Assembly: GCA_958450365.1 (NCBI GenBank)
Contig: CAUEEP010000743.1
Coordinates: forward strand, 1,054,001-1,118,000
From: Mesorhabditis belari
Lineage: Eukaryota; Nematoda; Chromadorea; Rhabditida; Rhabditidae
Direction: 5' to 3'
Length of the DNA: 64,000 nt
The notes under the pieces were generated by a model that was not told where the DNA came from, ran no database searches, and saw only the letters and a list, made by a program, of their open reading frames with translations. This document shows positions 54,001 through 63,719 of this stretch, in pieces. Both the position numbers and the translations under genes were made by a program. Position 1 is the first letter of the stretch. Each line of letters opens with the position of its first letter.

Positions 54001-55168
54001 AGCTCATGAAAGACGAGTACATCAAAATCTTTTGGTAGGCGAATGCGCAAGAAAGTGAACACCAAATTCATTTCCAGGGATCTGCTTGATTTGATTGAGG
54101 ACTCGATCGAGATCTCATACAATAGTGCCGGTGTTTTGGCCCATATTGTTTCTGACGGCGATGAGGCGTGGAGTGGTGTGTCGATCAGTCGACAAGATGT
54201 CATGGAACACATTGTTCGCGTGTGTTTTCTTCAGCTTTTTTTAAAGCTTTATTTATTTATTTATCTTTTCTAATGATTTAGGCGACCGAAATGTGGAAAC
54301 TTGACACTCGCCGCTTTATCAATTATCGATCTTTCCGCCCGATTTTAAGGTGAGAAAAACCCTCATTTTTAGTGTTTTGGTATTAAAAATGAAAGAAAAA
54401 TCGAATAAATTTAAGAATAAAGATTTCTATTTATAAATTTAGATTGTTGCCTCAGTGGCATGCTTTCGCGAGTCAGCATTGGGCCGCTTGGGCACTTGCC
54501 AATCTCACAACAACCGATCCTAACAAGTGGGTGTAAGAAATAAAGTCTTTATTAAAAAAAAGTTTAATTCGAAAATTAGGTTAGGTTCAATTACCGTAAA
54601 TACTGTAATTGGATCCCATGGGGTACTATTTTTTCCCTCCCCCTCTAGGGTGGGGTATTAGGGTATTATTAGAGGGGTGGGGTATTAGGGTATTATTAGA
54701 GGGGTGGGGTATTAGGGTATTATTAGAGGGGTGGGGTATTAGGGTATTATTAAAGGGGTGGGGTATTAGGGTATTATTAGAGGGGTGGGGTATTAGGGTA
54801 TTATTAGAGGGGTGGAGTATTAGGGTACTATTAGAGGGGTGGGGTATTAGGGTACTATTAGAGGAGTGGGGTCCAATTACAGTATTTACGGTAGGTATTT
54901 TTGACAATAAACAATGTATAGATATTGTCAATTCGTGGTGAATGAGGGTGGGATGGAGCTGCTGGATGCGCTCGTCTACGATGAGCGAACCACATTTGGA
55001 ATTCGGGATCTCGTCGAAGTCGTGCTCAGAAACATCAAAAATTGGTAAATTGGTAGAAAGAAAGAGCATTTAAACATTGAAAACACTTTCAGGAAAATGC
55101 AACCTTTGGCAAGCGCAGTGGAAACGCCGAACGGTGAGAGTGGCGACGATTTGATGGAAACCGATTGA
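48073..55168 (+). CDS. ZYG-11/ZER-1 family Cullin-2 substrate receptor
   Basis: Substrate-recognition subunit of a CUL2 RING ubiquitin ligase; vertebrate ZYG11B/ZER1 read N-terminal Gly degrons. Exons: 48073-48129, 48229-48348, 48458-48634, 49492-49608, 49714-50043, 50879-50986, 51031-51140, 51185-51254, 51365-51453, 51775-51919, 51963-52064, 52611-52686, 52732-52818, 52970-53066, 53108-53255, 53717-53807, 53848-54034, 54078-54219, 54282-54349, 54443-54526, 54922-55044, 55093-55168. The sum is 2604 nt, 867 aa. Leucine-rich repeats come first (LKKLTLLDLSYW, LPKLTHLDISGTNL), with an acidic, Pro-rich insert in exon 5. Armadillo-like helices follow, with family blocks AGSASLFYIIRRVNM, FLWNITDETPVNCEKFLSAS, GLIGNIAEV, YNSAGVLAHI, SQHWAAWALANLTT and EGGMELLDALV. 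Which of zyg-11 or zer-1 is not decidable by eye. Confidence 0.93.
48681..49480 (+). mobile_element. Mariner-like non-autonomous element in ZYG-11 intron 3
   Basis: It begins ttaggttggccaagaaagtt and ends near aggctttcttgctaacc, with sub-terminal gtgatttctaaaaaattaaa and gaattggtggattcgttttt shared with the elements at 57282-58232. TTAGGTTGG ends next to TA are typical of mariner elements. It includes a direct repeat (gacaagtttttaatgggtta at about 48887 and 49231). No intact transposase frame; it fills nearly the whole intron. Confidence 0.6.
50098..50860. mobile_element. 760-bp foldback MITE in ZYG-11 intron 5
   Basis: The arms (50098-50425 and 50530-50860) are close to perfect: gcctaaattggtcaaaattg, acctttcaaagttgagagcc, gaaatttcacatgctttaag and their complements. 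The centre is AT-rich, about 100 bp. Its edges are tgcacttcaatgggcc and actgggtccattgaaat. It accounts for almost the entire 835-bp intron. Confidence 0.85.
51490..51735. repeat. 16-bp minisatellite (tagctttggatccaca) in ZYG-11 intron 9
   Basis: About 15 tandem units of tagctttggatccaca with gga/tga variation and a few single-base differences. Open in several frames on both strands, which produced spurious ORFs of 102-146 codons. Confidence 0.9.
52218..52372. repeat. Hairpin palindrome in ZYG-11 intron 11
   Basis: The left arm ggcgttggcacatgtgcgag, tagtaaacaagatgcggc, agattgcatcgat is mirrored by atcgatgcaatctc, gccgcatcttgtttactact and cgcacatgcgccaac. Arms of about 70 bp, slightly different at one end of the loop. 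GC content is above the surroundings. Confidence 0.8.
53331..53495 (+). mobile_element. tRNA-derived SINE-like element (copy B) in ZYG-11 intron 15
   Basis: A tRNA-like head (acacagtcggcagcgcgctt, then B-box cccgggttcgattcccgggt) is followed after about 40 bp by the tail acaatatattctaagatttt. Copy A in the DEF8 gene has the same head (gcgcgctt, gggttcga) and tail. A gaca/gata microsatellite (53510-53645) follows immediately. Confidence 0.65.
53510..53645. repeat. GACA/GATA microsatellite
   Basis: Runs of acagacagacagata and agacagattgag repeat across 135 bp in ZYG-11 intron 15, directly after the SINE-like element, consistent with a microsatellite seeded at an element tail. Confidence 0.9.
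54592..54893. mobile_element. TACCGTAAATACTGTAAT MITE whose centre is a 27-bp minisatellite
   Basis: The inverted ends taccgtaaatactgtaattg and caattacagtatttacggta are intact. The normal interior of the family is replaced by about 8 units of ggggtggggtattagggtat + tattaga (54650-54870). In ZYG-11 intron 20. The G-rich units resemble a telomere-like word only superficially. Confidence 0.75.
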
Positions 55169-55530
55169 AGATGCTTTATCCAATGAAAAATGATTTGTAT
55201 AGCCATTTTTTTTCCCATCCCGATATTGAAAACTTTAGCTTTTTGAATGTTAAGGTAACAAAAACAAAAAAAAACTGATATCCATAGAGTATGCTCTTCG
55301 AGAATTGAAAATCAGAAGTATCAAAAATATTTCAAAGCAATTCCTCATTGAGCATGCTTTTATGGCTTACTGGAAAACAGTGAATACCGGTGTCTCCATG
55401 AAAAGCCGAATCCTTTTTTGGGTTGTTGATCTTGACACGATTGGGTAAGAAAATATTTGACAAAATGTTTGTTTTCAGTTTTTAAAAATCTTCAATTCTA
55501 CGTGATTCGAATTCGTTTTTTTTTAAATTT

Positions 55531-55940
55531 GGGAGTGGGACAAATGCGACCTTTTTTTTGCGCACCCGGATATTTGCGCACCTTTTTTTCCGCACCTTGC
55601 CCATTAGCGCACCTTTTTTCGCGTTTTAAAAGCTCTAAAAAGCTCATATTAACCAATTTCTATTCCAAAAGTTGTTTTTCTAGGTAATTTTAGGGCGTAG
55701 AATCGAAATTTTGACATATCAGAGCTTGTGGAAACAAACGGACGGAGTTATGTCAAAATTAGAATTCGACACCCTCAAATTACCTAGAAAAACAACATTT
55801 GGAATAGAAATTGGTTAATATCAGCTTTTTAGAGCTTTTTTTAAAACGCGAAAAAGGTGCGCTAATGGGCAAGGTGCGGAAAAAAAGGTGCGCAAATGTC
55901 CGGGTGCGCAAAAAAAAAGGTCGCATTTGTCCCAGTTCCC
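55531..55940. mobile_element. hAT-like MITE (copy 4, divergent)
   Basis: The ends gggagtgggacaaatgcgac and gtcgcatttgtcccagttccc are flanked by ttaaattt (55523-55530) and taaaattt (55941-55948), an 8-bp duplication with one difference. The inner arms differ from copies 1-3 (gcgcaccttgcccattagcg), so it is a sub-family. Confidence 0.75.
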
Positions 55941-56303
55941 TAAAATTTTCATCCCATATGGAGATAGCAGTTGCATTGAAAATTCTGAAATTTTTTTCTA
56001 TTGACCGCTATCCCAATAGAGTCTTGTACATAGACCACAAATATTTGCTTTGTTTTTCTAATTGTGAGATTAGCACTTTCAAATTTAGTCTAAATCATTT
56101 TCTTCTAAAAAAAATATTTATGATGTTTCTTTGAGATTTCGATAAAAATTTCAGTTTTTTTTGAAAGAATAGGGAAAACACAACAAACACAACAGAAATA
56201 TAAGGCAATTGGTTGTTTGAGAATGTCAAAAATGTTAAGTTATTGGCTAGCTGTGCTATTAGGTTGGCAAGAAAGTTCTCGGAAAGAGTTTGCACAGTGA
56301 TTT

Positions 56304-57167
56304 CTCGGGAACTGAGCCAAAGATCAAGTACTATATTGAGCTTCGCACAGCTCCCGGCAAGAAGCAAAGGTTTGATAAAGTTTTGCTTTATATACTTTCT
56401 CTATACTTTACTTTAACTTTAAACTTTATATACCGTATTTTCTCTAATAGTAGTGCACTCGGGCGAGCCGAGTTGATGACTATTTTACGGTTTCAAAGCT
56501 TTTCCCAGAAGCTCAACACTCTCCTCCCCCACAAACTCTCATCGTCAACTACATTTCCCGTCCCCACATCGATAGGTTCTGATAAGCGGTTCTCGAGATT
56601 TCGAGGAATTTAGGCAAAGCTTTGGATGCACTAATAGAGAAAGTACGGTACTTTAAATACTTTCTTCTTAAATTACATCATTCCAGTGACTTGAAAGAAG
56701 TGAAAAAAGAGTTGGAACAACTCGAGAAAGATGTTGTTGAGACCTTGCTTCGACCAGTGCATTTCGGATTGATTGCGAGAAAGTAAAGATATTGAAAAGA
56801 TTTGTGTCAAGACAATAAAGCGTTGAAGAAACTGAAAGTACTGAGAAGAGCACAGAATATCACAATTGGATGGAAATACGTGAGCAATATCATATCACAA
56901 ATGAGATAAAAACGGAAGAGATTTCTTCTTTTTGCAACTAATCTTTGCTACGGTGGCGCTCTCGTTTCTCTCGTCTTTCGCATCTGAATTTCAAAATTGT
57001 AAATAACATTCAAATCATCGATTATATTACATAAAGCCAAAAGGCTCAACAATTGCTATTTCTTGTAGAAATTATCGTTATCTGTCATCTATTATCAGAA
57101 ATTACGAGATAACGATAATTTCTGTAAGAAAGCGCAATTTTTAAGCCTTTTATCTTTCTTCATATTA
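56304..57167 (+). pseudogene. Duplicated 3' end of PGM2 (truncated gene copy)
   Basis: Matches 24005-25352 nearly base for base: the end of exon 19 ([19 protein letters not shown]), the donor and intron with its MITE (56431-56650), the whole last exon (56685-56786) and 3' flank. The upstream 90% of the gene is absent, so it is a non-functional fragment. The MITE that follows PGM2 at 24806-25283 is missing here, leaving one copy of its target gaaattac. The left junction is a mariner-like end (56261-56303) and the right junction another at 57168. Confidence 0.93.
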
Positions 57168-57281
57168 GGTTGGAAAGAAAGTTCTCGAAAAAAGTTTGAT
57201 TGAACCCTTTGCTTTACTTTCTGGTAATTTGCTCTAACCAAGCTATCCGGTAGCTTGACTTTTTGAAGAAAACATCTATTA

Positions 57282-57700
57282 GGTTGGAAAGAAAGTTCTC
57301 GGAAAAAGGTTTGCATGGTGATTTCTCAAAAACCAAACCATAAATTCTTTCCTTCTTTCCAGATTTTTTGATAAACTTTACTATATTTCAAAAAGTTTTT
57401 GACAAAAAAAAATTTTTGATCAAAAATAGAGATTATAGAGCGCATTTCTCATTTATGTTAGCTTTACCACATAAGGAATCGTTTTTCTCGTGCAAAAAGT
57501 GAGCTGAATTTAAGCTGGAAAATAATAATTTATCAAAAATCTCTAAAATTTTAAGGAAAAGTTGCACTCATTGTTTTTTTTACGAGTAATTTCTTGGAGT
57601 CGACTTGTAAATAATAGAAGAAAATGTTCTTGAATTGGTGGATTCGTTTTTAAGAAATTTCAGTCGAACTTTTTCCGAGAACTTTCTTTCCAATCTAATA
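57282..57700. mobile_element. Mariner-like MITE with TTAGGTTGGAAAGAAAGTTC ends
   Basis: The left end ttaggttggaaagaaagttc and right end gaactttctttccaatctaa are inverted. The interior is shared with 57990-58232 (ctcgtgcaaaaagtgagctg, acgagtaatttcttggagt). TTAGGTTGG next to TA is a common mariner terminus. No transposase frame of any length. Confidence 0.7.
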
Positions 57701-58486
57701 GATAGTGACAATCCACAAAATACAGCACAAACCGGTAGGCTTCTTGCCAGAGCTCCATTTGAATAGCTGTATCGAGCTGGCAAAGACGAGTGTCTTGCAT
57801 CAACACCAACGACTCTGGAGAAGACAATTTCACTCTGAAATTACCACTCGTTTCCTTGTCAAACATTATTTTCATTACCCATGTGGCAAGTGTTGTTGTT
57901 TTTGGATTTGATTGAGATGCAAGCGCAATAAATCAGACAACTTGCGGAACTCGGTTCTGCGCTGAAATTTAGCGCAGAATGCGAGGAATTGACGAGCGAG
58001 CTTTACCTTATAAGGAATTGTTTTTCTCGTGCAAAAAGTGAGCTGAATTTAAGCTGGAAAATAATAATTTTTTTCAAAAATCTCAAAACTTTTAAGGAAA
58101 AGCTGCACTCATTGTTTTTTACGAGTAATTTCTTGGAGTTGGCTTGTAAATAATAGAAGAAAATGTTCTTGAATTGTTGGATTTGTTTTAAGAAATTCCA
58201 GTCAAACTTTTTTCCGAGAGCTTCCTTTCCAACCTAGCTGCTAGCTGTGCTAGTTTATTGGCTAGCTGTGCCAGTTTTAACTTTAATATGTACCAAGGAT
58301 CACTTTACGAGGATAAAATTGAAAAATTGCCGATAAAGAATTGTAAATGTCTCGAAAATGGCAATAATCATTTTGCTTTGGGCAAACAAGTACAGAGAGT
58401 TGTCAAGATTGAAGGAAACTAAAAAAAAAAGAGATTGTCATTGTTTTCATTCACACAATTTCTGCCATATTACTTGATCGACGAAA

Positions 58487-59951
58487 ATGATGGAAAAGGA
58501 ACTCGATGTGATCACAAGCAACTCTCCACCATCTGAGGTTTGTCAGGAAAAGCTTACCGTAAATCTCGTAATAGTCCCATCCCCATGTGCGGAGTGCTGC
58601 GTAGTCTAGCTTTGAACGCGTTTTTCTCGACACTGGGTGAAGCTAAAATGTGCGCTTAGGTATCAAAAAATAGCTGGAATTCAGCACTATTTTTTTAATA
58701 TTAAAGACGGTTTTTGAAAGTACGGGTGCTTTGAAAAGAAATTAAATACAAAAAAAACTTTTCCGACAAAGCGACTGTACCAGGGCGGCGCGGTACTATT
58801 ACAGTAGTTACGGGAATTGTTATTCAATCAGTTATAGCCTGCCGCCAAGTTCGACAAGGCATGCTCTTCCGTTGGGAAATTCTTCAAGAAAATCTCGAAT
58901 AAGGTATAATTTTCTTCATTTCATGCCTAGAACTTGTCAAATTTACAGCTCAAAGATGGTGCCCGATTTGTGGCTCGTCATTTTGGTGTATTCGAAATTT
59001 GGGAAGCTTTTGCGAGAGATGATAAGTATCAAAACTTGTTTTATTTTCAATTTTAATGCATTATATAGATATGGCACACATCGAAACGTCGTCGAAACGA
59101 TCGCTCGTCTCAATATGGAGGGAGTCGGCGCTTGTACAGGTGAATCGAATTCAAGAGTGGCTTTGGTTTTGAAAAGAAAAAAAAAACCACATTTTATATA
59201 AACGAATAATGTAGTACAAACAATACAAAAGCACAACTTTAAGCGTAAATATAGGGAAGAAAAAAAAGAAGCAATAAACCAGCCGGCGGGATTAAACCAT
59301 TGACCTCCCGACCATGATACATGGCTCTTAGCCAGTCGGTCATGACAGCATTGTTTCAGCATTCATTGTAATTCATTGTTTCAGCCTCATGAGAACTCTT
59401 TTTCTCATGAGAACCTCATGAGAACTAAAGTGCAAGTTATAAGCAAAAAAAAGTTACTTATTTTAAGAATTTAGGAGCTGCGATTGGTTTCGTGATGGGA
59501 TCGCTGATTTGTCCAGGCATTGGCACAACAATTGGATGGTGTACTGGAGCTGTGACTGGGACTGTTGTCACAGGTTTTATACAGCCGATTTTTACGAATC
59601 AAAAGAAGCAAAGTATTGATAACAAAATGCCAATTTAGGCTTTTTGGGCTCACGTGCATTGAGCTGGGTGCTGGACATGCTTAGGATGGATATCGAAAAG
59701 CGACAGGTCTGTAAAGTAATTTATCGTACTTATTAGCTATTTTCCTTGCATCATATACAATAGTTCTCTTTATATATGAAATATAGTGTGATGGCTGCGA
59801 GGAGTTCTATCACTATCGAAAGTATCGAGGAGGCAAAAACGCATCGCAATGCCCTAGCTGTGAGCCGCGTCCATTCGTCATCTCAAAGCTCAAATTTCTC
59901 GTCATCACTCTTTTTTCTATCATGACTTTGCTCATTGGTGTTAGGGTTTAA
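58487..59951 (+). CDS. Small membrane protein: glycine-rich segment, CxxC pair, C-terminal helix
   Basis: Exons: 58487-58537, 58838-58903, 58949-59025, 59069-59139, 59475-59573, 59639-59706, 59787-59951. The sum is 597 nt, 198 aa, all phases consistent. In order: a polar N-terminus; two short helical-looking pieces (GKFFKKISNK, FGVFEIWEAFARDD); a Gly-rich hydrophobic stretch with GxxxG spacing (AAIGFVMGSLICPGIGTTIG, then GAVTGTVVTG); an amphipathic piece; a possible zinc-binding CDGC ... CPSC pair 17 residues apart; and a final membrane helix (FLVITLFSIMTLLIGV). I do not recognise the family. The Gly pattern resembles glycine-zipper membrane segments. AATAAA (59950-59955) overlaps the stop codon. 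The first intron carries a MITE. Confidence 0.8.
58555..58813. mobile_element. TACCGTAAATACTGTAATA MITE (copy 5, inverted and diverged)
   Basis: The ends taccgtaaatctcgtaatag and tattacagtagttacggga, with internal gcgtagtctagctttgaac and cgacaaagcgactgtacc, match the family in the opposite orientation. In intron 1 of the small membrane protein gene. Confidence 0.7.
59281..59352 (-). repeat. tRNA-like sequence in the small membrane protein gene
   Basis: On the minus strand it reads gaccgactggctaagagcc then gggaggtcaatggtttaatc, the same core as the element at 31361-31432. The B-box has lost a C. Read as a tRNA-derived element in intron 4. Confidence 0.5.
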
Positions 59952-60054
59952 TAAATTTGTGTTAGAAAACCTTGAATACATTTATCAGAGACAATAATAC
60001 GAAATACTGGATCGTAAGTTATCGTTATCTACTTTTTCTTGCCATTTCCTTTAC

Positions 60055-60325
60055 TTGAAGATCCGGGCTCTGAAGATCCGGGCTCTGAAGATCCGGGCTC
60101 TGAAGATCCGGGCTCTGAAGATCCGGGCTCTGAAGATCCGGGCTCTGAAGATCCGGGCTCTGAAGATCCGGGCTCTGAAGATCCGGGCTCTGAAGATCCG
60201 GGCTCTGAAGATCCGGGCTCTGAAGATCCGGGCTCTGAAGATCCGGGCTCTGAAGATCCGGGCTCTGAAGATCCGGGCTCTGAAGATCCGGGCTCTGAAG
60301 ATCCGGGCTCTGAAGATCCGGGTAT
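60055..60325. repeat. 15-bp minisatellite gaagatccgggctct, 18 units
   Basis: Eighteen essentially identical 15-bp units, then ttcc/ttct microsatellite to 60392. Because the unit is a multiple of three and lacks stops, it reads as EDPGS on one strand and GSSEP on the other without end. No splice sites or upstream coding context support translation. Confidence 0.95.
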
Positions 60326-60353
60326 TTCCTTCCTTCCTTCCTTCTTCCTTCCT

Positions 60354-60392
<39 letters not shown>

Positions 60393-60404
60393 CTTGGCAA
60401 ATTC

Positions 60405-60482
60405 AGCTACCTGATAGCTCAGTGGTTAAAGGAATTGCCCGGAAAGCAAAAGATCGATGATTAAATCCCCTCTCCGGAAATC
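60405..60482 (+). repeat. Degenerate tRNA-like element
   Basis: ctgatagctcagtggttaaa resembles an A-box arm and gatcgatgattaaatcccc a decayed B-box. The centre gcccggaaagcaaaag parallels 23064 and 32431. Directly follows the pyrimidine microsatellite. Confidence 0.5.
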
Positions 60483-61584
60483 TGCTTTTCCTTGCCAATC
60501 CCTTCACTTCTTTATTTGACGTACTTTTCACAACAAACCAATCAATTTTTCACTGTATAAAGAATAGGAAAAGCCAAACAGTTCAAACGATAATTCGGTT
60601 GATCCCTAATTAGCCTAGTTCAGTCTGCAATATTCTTGCAAACAGAATATCTTTTCTAGTCTATTAACTGACCAAATCTAAATGAAAGTGTATCTAGATT
60701 CAATTTTAATGAAATTACAAAGATTCTTACTATTAGTTGCAATAGAGGCCATTTATGATACTACTAAACCACTCACTCGTTTTCTACTTTGTGTATAACT
60801 CTTTTCCAATAAGAACTCCCAGAATTTGGAATCTATTCCCCAGAGTTTTTGAGAGAATCCAATAGCTTAAATTATCTATGCCTGTATCTTGAACTTGCAG
60901 CTCTAAGCGACTCTTGACTTTATCTGTTCTACTCAATTATTCCATACTCAATTATTCCATATCGTGTCGCTTTTTATCGGTACATTTCGTGTTTATGTGT
61001 ATGAATCTTTTATCTTTATAATACAAGATCATTGGTTTATCTTTATCTCATCTCCTGAATAAAGTATATATCTATAAATTATTTTAAAAGTTAAAAAAAA
61101 GCTCTCGAATTCAATCAAACAAATCTGGTAATGGGGTAGCTGTAACACCTACAACTTGATATGTTTGTCAAATGGTTGATAAACGCGATAAAGTTGATAA
61201 AGTTTCATCAATTTATTCACACAAATCATTTGATATTTACAATGAGCAAGCCGAAGTTTTGGTATTTCTTCTAGATAGAACCAAAAAGGAGAAAAATGAG
61301 AGAAATCTCGAAAAAGATCGGTCATGACTAATAATGCGAAGATGGGGGTTTAAGAGATGGAATGGAAAATAGAAAAAATCTTGTTGAAAAGAAAAGAAAC
61401 AAAGTGTGATTTTAGATAGGAGGCACAAATATTTGTGGTAGTAATGATGGAGGTACGGCTTGTGCGTATTTCTCGAAATGTGACTTTAGAAAAGTTTTGA
61501 AATTGAGATGAACTGCTAGCTGGAAATGGAGCCTTAAAAATGCTGTAATCAAAATTCTCTTCACCACTTGTAATTAAAAGTATT

Positions 61585-61955
61585 CAGGCTTTAAAGCTGA
61601 GTACTTTAAAGTTATTCAGACTTTAAAGTTATTCAGACTTTAAAGTTATTCAGACTTTAAAGTTATTCAGACTTTAAAGTTATTCAGACTTTAAAGTTAT
61701 TCAGACTTTAAAGTTATTCAGACTTTAAAGTTATTCAGACTTAAAGTTATTCAGACTTTAAAGTTATTCGACTTTAAAGTTATTCAGACTTTAAGTTATT
61801 CGGACTTTAAAGTTATTCAGACTTTAAAGTTATTCAGACTTAAAGTTATTCAGACTTTAAAGTTATTCAGACTTTAAAGTTATTCAGACTTTAAAGTTAT
61901 TCAGACTTTAAAGTTATTCAGACTTTAAAGCTGAGTACTTTAAAGTTATTCAGGG
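61585..61955. repeat. 17-bp minisatellite actttaaagttattcag
   Basis: About 21 tandem units with occasional one-base losses, bounded on both sides by aaagctgagtactttaaag. No coding sense. Confidence 0.92.
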
Positions 61956-62553
61956 TTAGTCTTGACGCTTGAATATCTCTTCCAACAAAAACCTTACTTT
62001 TTCTTTATGACGAAATCTTTTATGCATGAAATTCTCTAGTTAGCAGTTCAGCTTTAAGAAAAAAAAAAGAAGATGAAATGCCCGCAAAGTTAAGCTTTAA
62101 TGGAGCGATCCAAAATGGGCACTTGATCCAAAAACTCTAATCAAGTTGCCATCATTTTAGGAAACTTTTCGCTAACCATTTACAAAAAAATTTAAATCCA
62201 GCTGAGAGAAAAAGAAACTTATACATTGTATAAACTATGAATCTTTTTTAAAAAACCTATTAAGACTAATGATTATTTTCTATTATGCTTGAATACGAAT
62301 CGCTAATCGGGATTAGGGTCAATAGGGTCAACAAAACGAATTTTTTTTTGGCAAAAACAATAAATTAAGGTCAAAAGCAAATACCCAAATCTAGAAAAAT
62401 TGAAGAAATTGAACGGTAAAAGAAGAGATTCAAAAAGATTTGATTTTAACAATAGCTGAATGATGTTTACAAGTTTGTATGCGAAAGGCAAAGCACAACT
62501 TGACCTGAAATTTTTCGGACTATGGTTTGTTTGAATTGTTGCAAACCCGAGAA

Positions 62554-63719
62554 TTAATAGCGACGTGGGTTGCGCCGGGGAATCGTCGCTGGATAGGAGT
62601 CTGAAGGCTCAAACGACGTTCCACCGCCACTCTGAATGTTTTCTTTAATTTTACATAGCATTTAAGAATTTTTAAGTTTTAGTGAAAGTGTAATAGAGTT
62701 AAAGAAAAAAAAGAGCGCAAGATTTTAATGTACATTTGCATTTTGAAAAATTTGCTGATGCAAAGCATAGGGTTACGGTAGCTCATCCTTGGCGCGCGCT
62801 TTTTAGAAAACGCGTTGTCTGCAAGGAACACACTCTAGTTGAGTCGAACTCAGTTAGTCTAATTATTGAGTCTAACTCAGTTATCGATGCCTCAAATCAA
62901 ATAATTCTTTTTTTCCTAGTATATTCTGAGTTACTTACTCTAATACTTACTCATTATTGGACAAAGGTAACTGTTTCCTAAAAGTTCTTCTATTTATTCA
63001 AAGTGTGCCCGTCGGGAATGCCCGGCCGAATGGTGGGCTTTCACGATTTTCGTAGGTATAGAAATTTTCACAAGAAAAACATCGTTTCTTTGACTGAATT
63101 TGAATGTTTTATGACTACTTGTTAAACATGTTTATGTTTTAGGGCAATCGTAATCATAAATGGAATCTTAGAACGATTCATAGTGAATTCCCGGGAATTC
63201 CCGACGGGCACACTTTGAATAAATCTCAGAACTTTTAGGAAACATTTATCTTTTTTCAATAATGTTTTTCCTAGAGCAAGTAACTCAGAATATACTAGAA
63301 AAAAAAGAATTATTTGATTTGAGGCATCGATAACTGAGTTAGACTCAATAATTAGACTAACTGAGTTAGACTCAACTGAGTTTCCATAATTCTGCCGCAT
63401 TCTGTACAATCTAGTGACTAATAAAGAAAGAGTACACTAGAAAACTTTTAAGATAAAGTCAAATAAAGATATAAAAGAGATACTCAATAAATCGATAAAG
63501 TTCTCATAGTTCTGCCGCTCTCTGTAGACCTAGTGCAAGCTACTGTCCAAAGTTACAATACAATACAATACAAAGCACAAAAAGAGAAGCATTTAATCAT
63601 TGCTAAAGTTGTTTGATTTTAAATAAAGAAAAAAGTTAGCTGGTTACGCACAATGTGTAAAATCAATAGACCTGGCGATTGCGAGAGCGAGAACGAGAAG
63701 AACGACGACGTGGCGCTGA
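62554..63719 (-). CDS. C-terminal exons of an arginine/serine-rich protein, 5' part outside window
   Basis: Two exons on the minus strand join in phase 0: 63719-63672 encodes APRRRSSRSRSRNRQ and 62631-62554 encodes SGGGTSFEPSDSY then PRRNPRRY and a stop. RS dipeptides mark nuclear proteins acting in pre-mRNA splicing; which one cannot be told from 41 residues. Both exons have clean acceptors (TTTTCAG, CATTCAG) and the first a GTCTATT donor. The rest of the gene should lie past 64000. The intron between them holds a large foldback element. A further minus-strand acceptor at about 63936 opens DPLSLTSQQ and a stop, a possible alternative end. Confidence 0.65.
62838..63392. mobile_element. Foldback element in the RS-protein intron
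   Basis: The left arm (aactcagttagtctaattat, cgatgcctcaaatcaaataa, tagtatattctgagttact) is mirrored at 63275-63385. A second inner pair (tattcaaagtgtgcccgtcg / cgacgggcacactttgaata) continues toward the centre near 63100. Interior about 120 bp. Confidence 0.75.

Larger units (their letters stand above)
55169..58486. other. 3.3 kb gap full of transposon copies and a duplicated gene fragment
   Basis: Between ZYG-11 and the small membrane protein gene. It holds a hAT-like MITE (55531-55940), a duplicated PGM2 3' end (56304-57167) and several mariner-like pieces (56261-56303, 57168-57281, 57282-57700, about 57990-58232). The segment 55170-55520 shows nothing recognisable. Confidence 0.7.
59952..62553. 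other. 2.6 kb gap with minisatellites and no recognised gene
   Basis: It contains the 15-bp array 60055-60325, a tRNA-like element near 60405-60480, AT-rich sequence to 61570, a 17-bp array to 61955, and the 3' flank of the RS-protein gene. ORFs of 60-140 codons here derive from the repeats. Confidence 0.6.

Noticed and set aside
54650..54870. Interstitial telomeric repeat (ttaggg-like words)
   Set aside because: The unit is 27 bp, gggtattagggtattattaga, inside MITE ends; nematode telomeres are TTAGGC and no run of that hexamer is present.
60039..60464. ORFs of 119-141 codons encoding EDPGS, KIRAL or GSSEP repeats
   Set aside because: All come from a 15-bp tandem array that is open in every frame; no splice sites, conserved flank or promoter.
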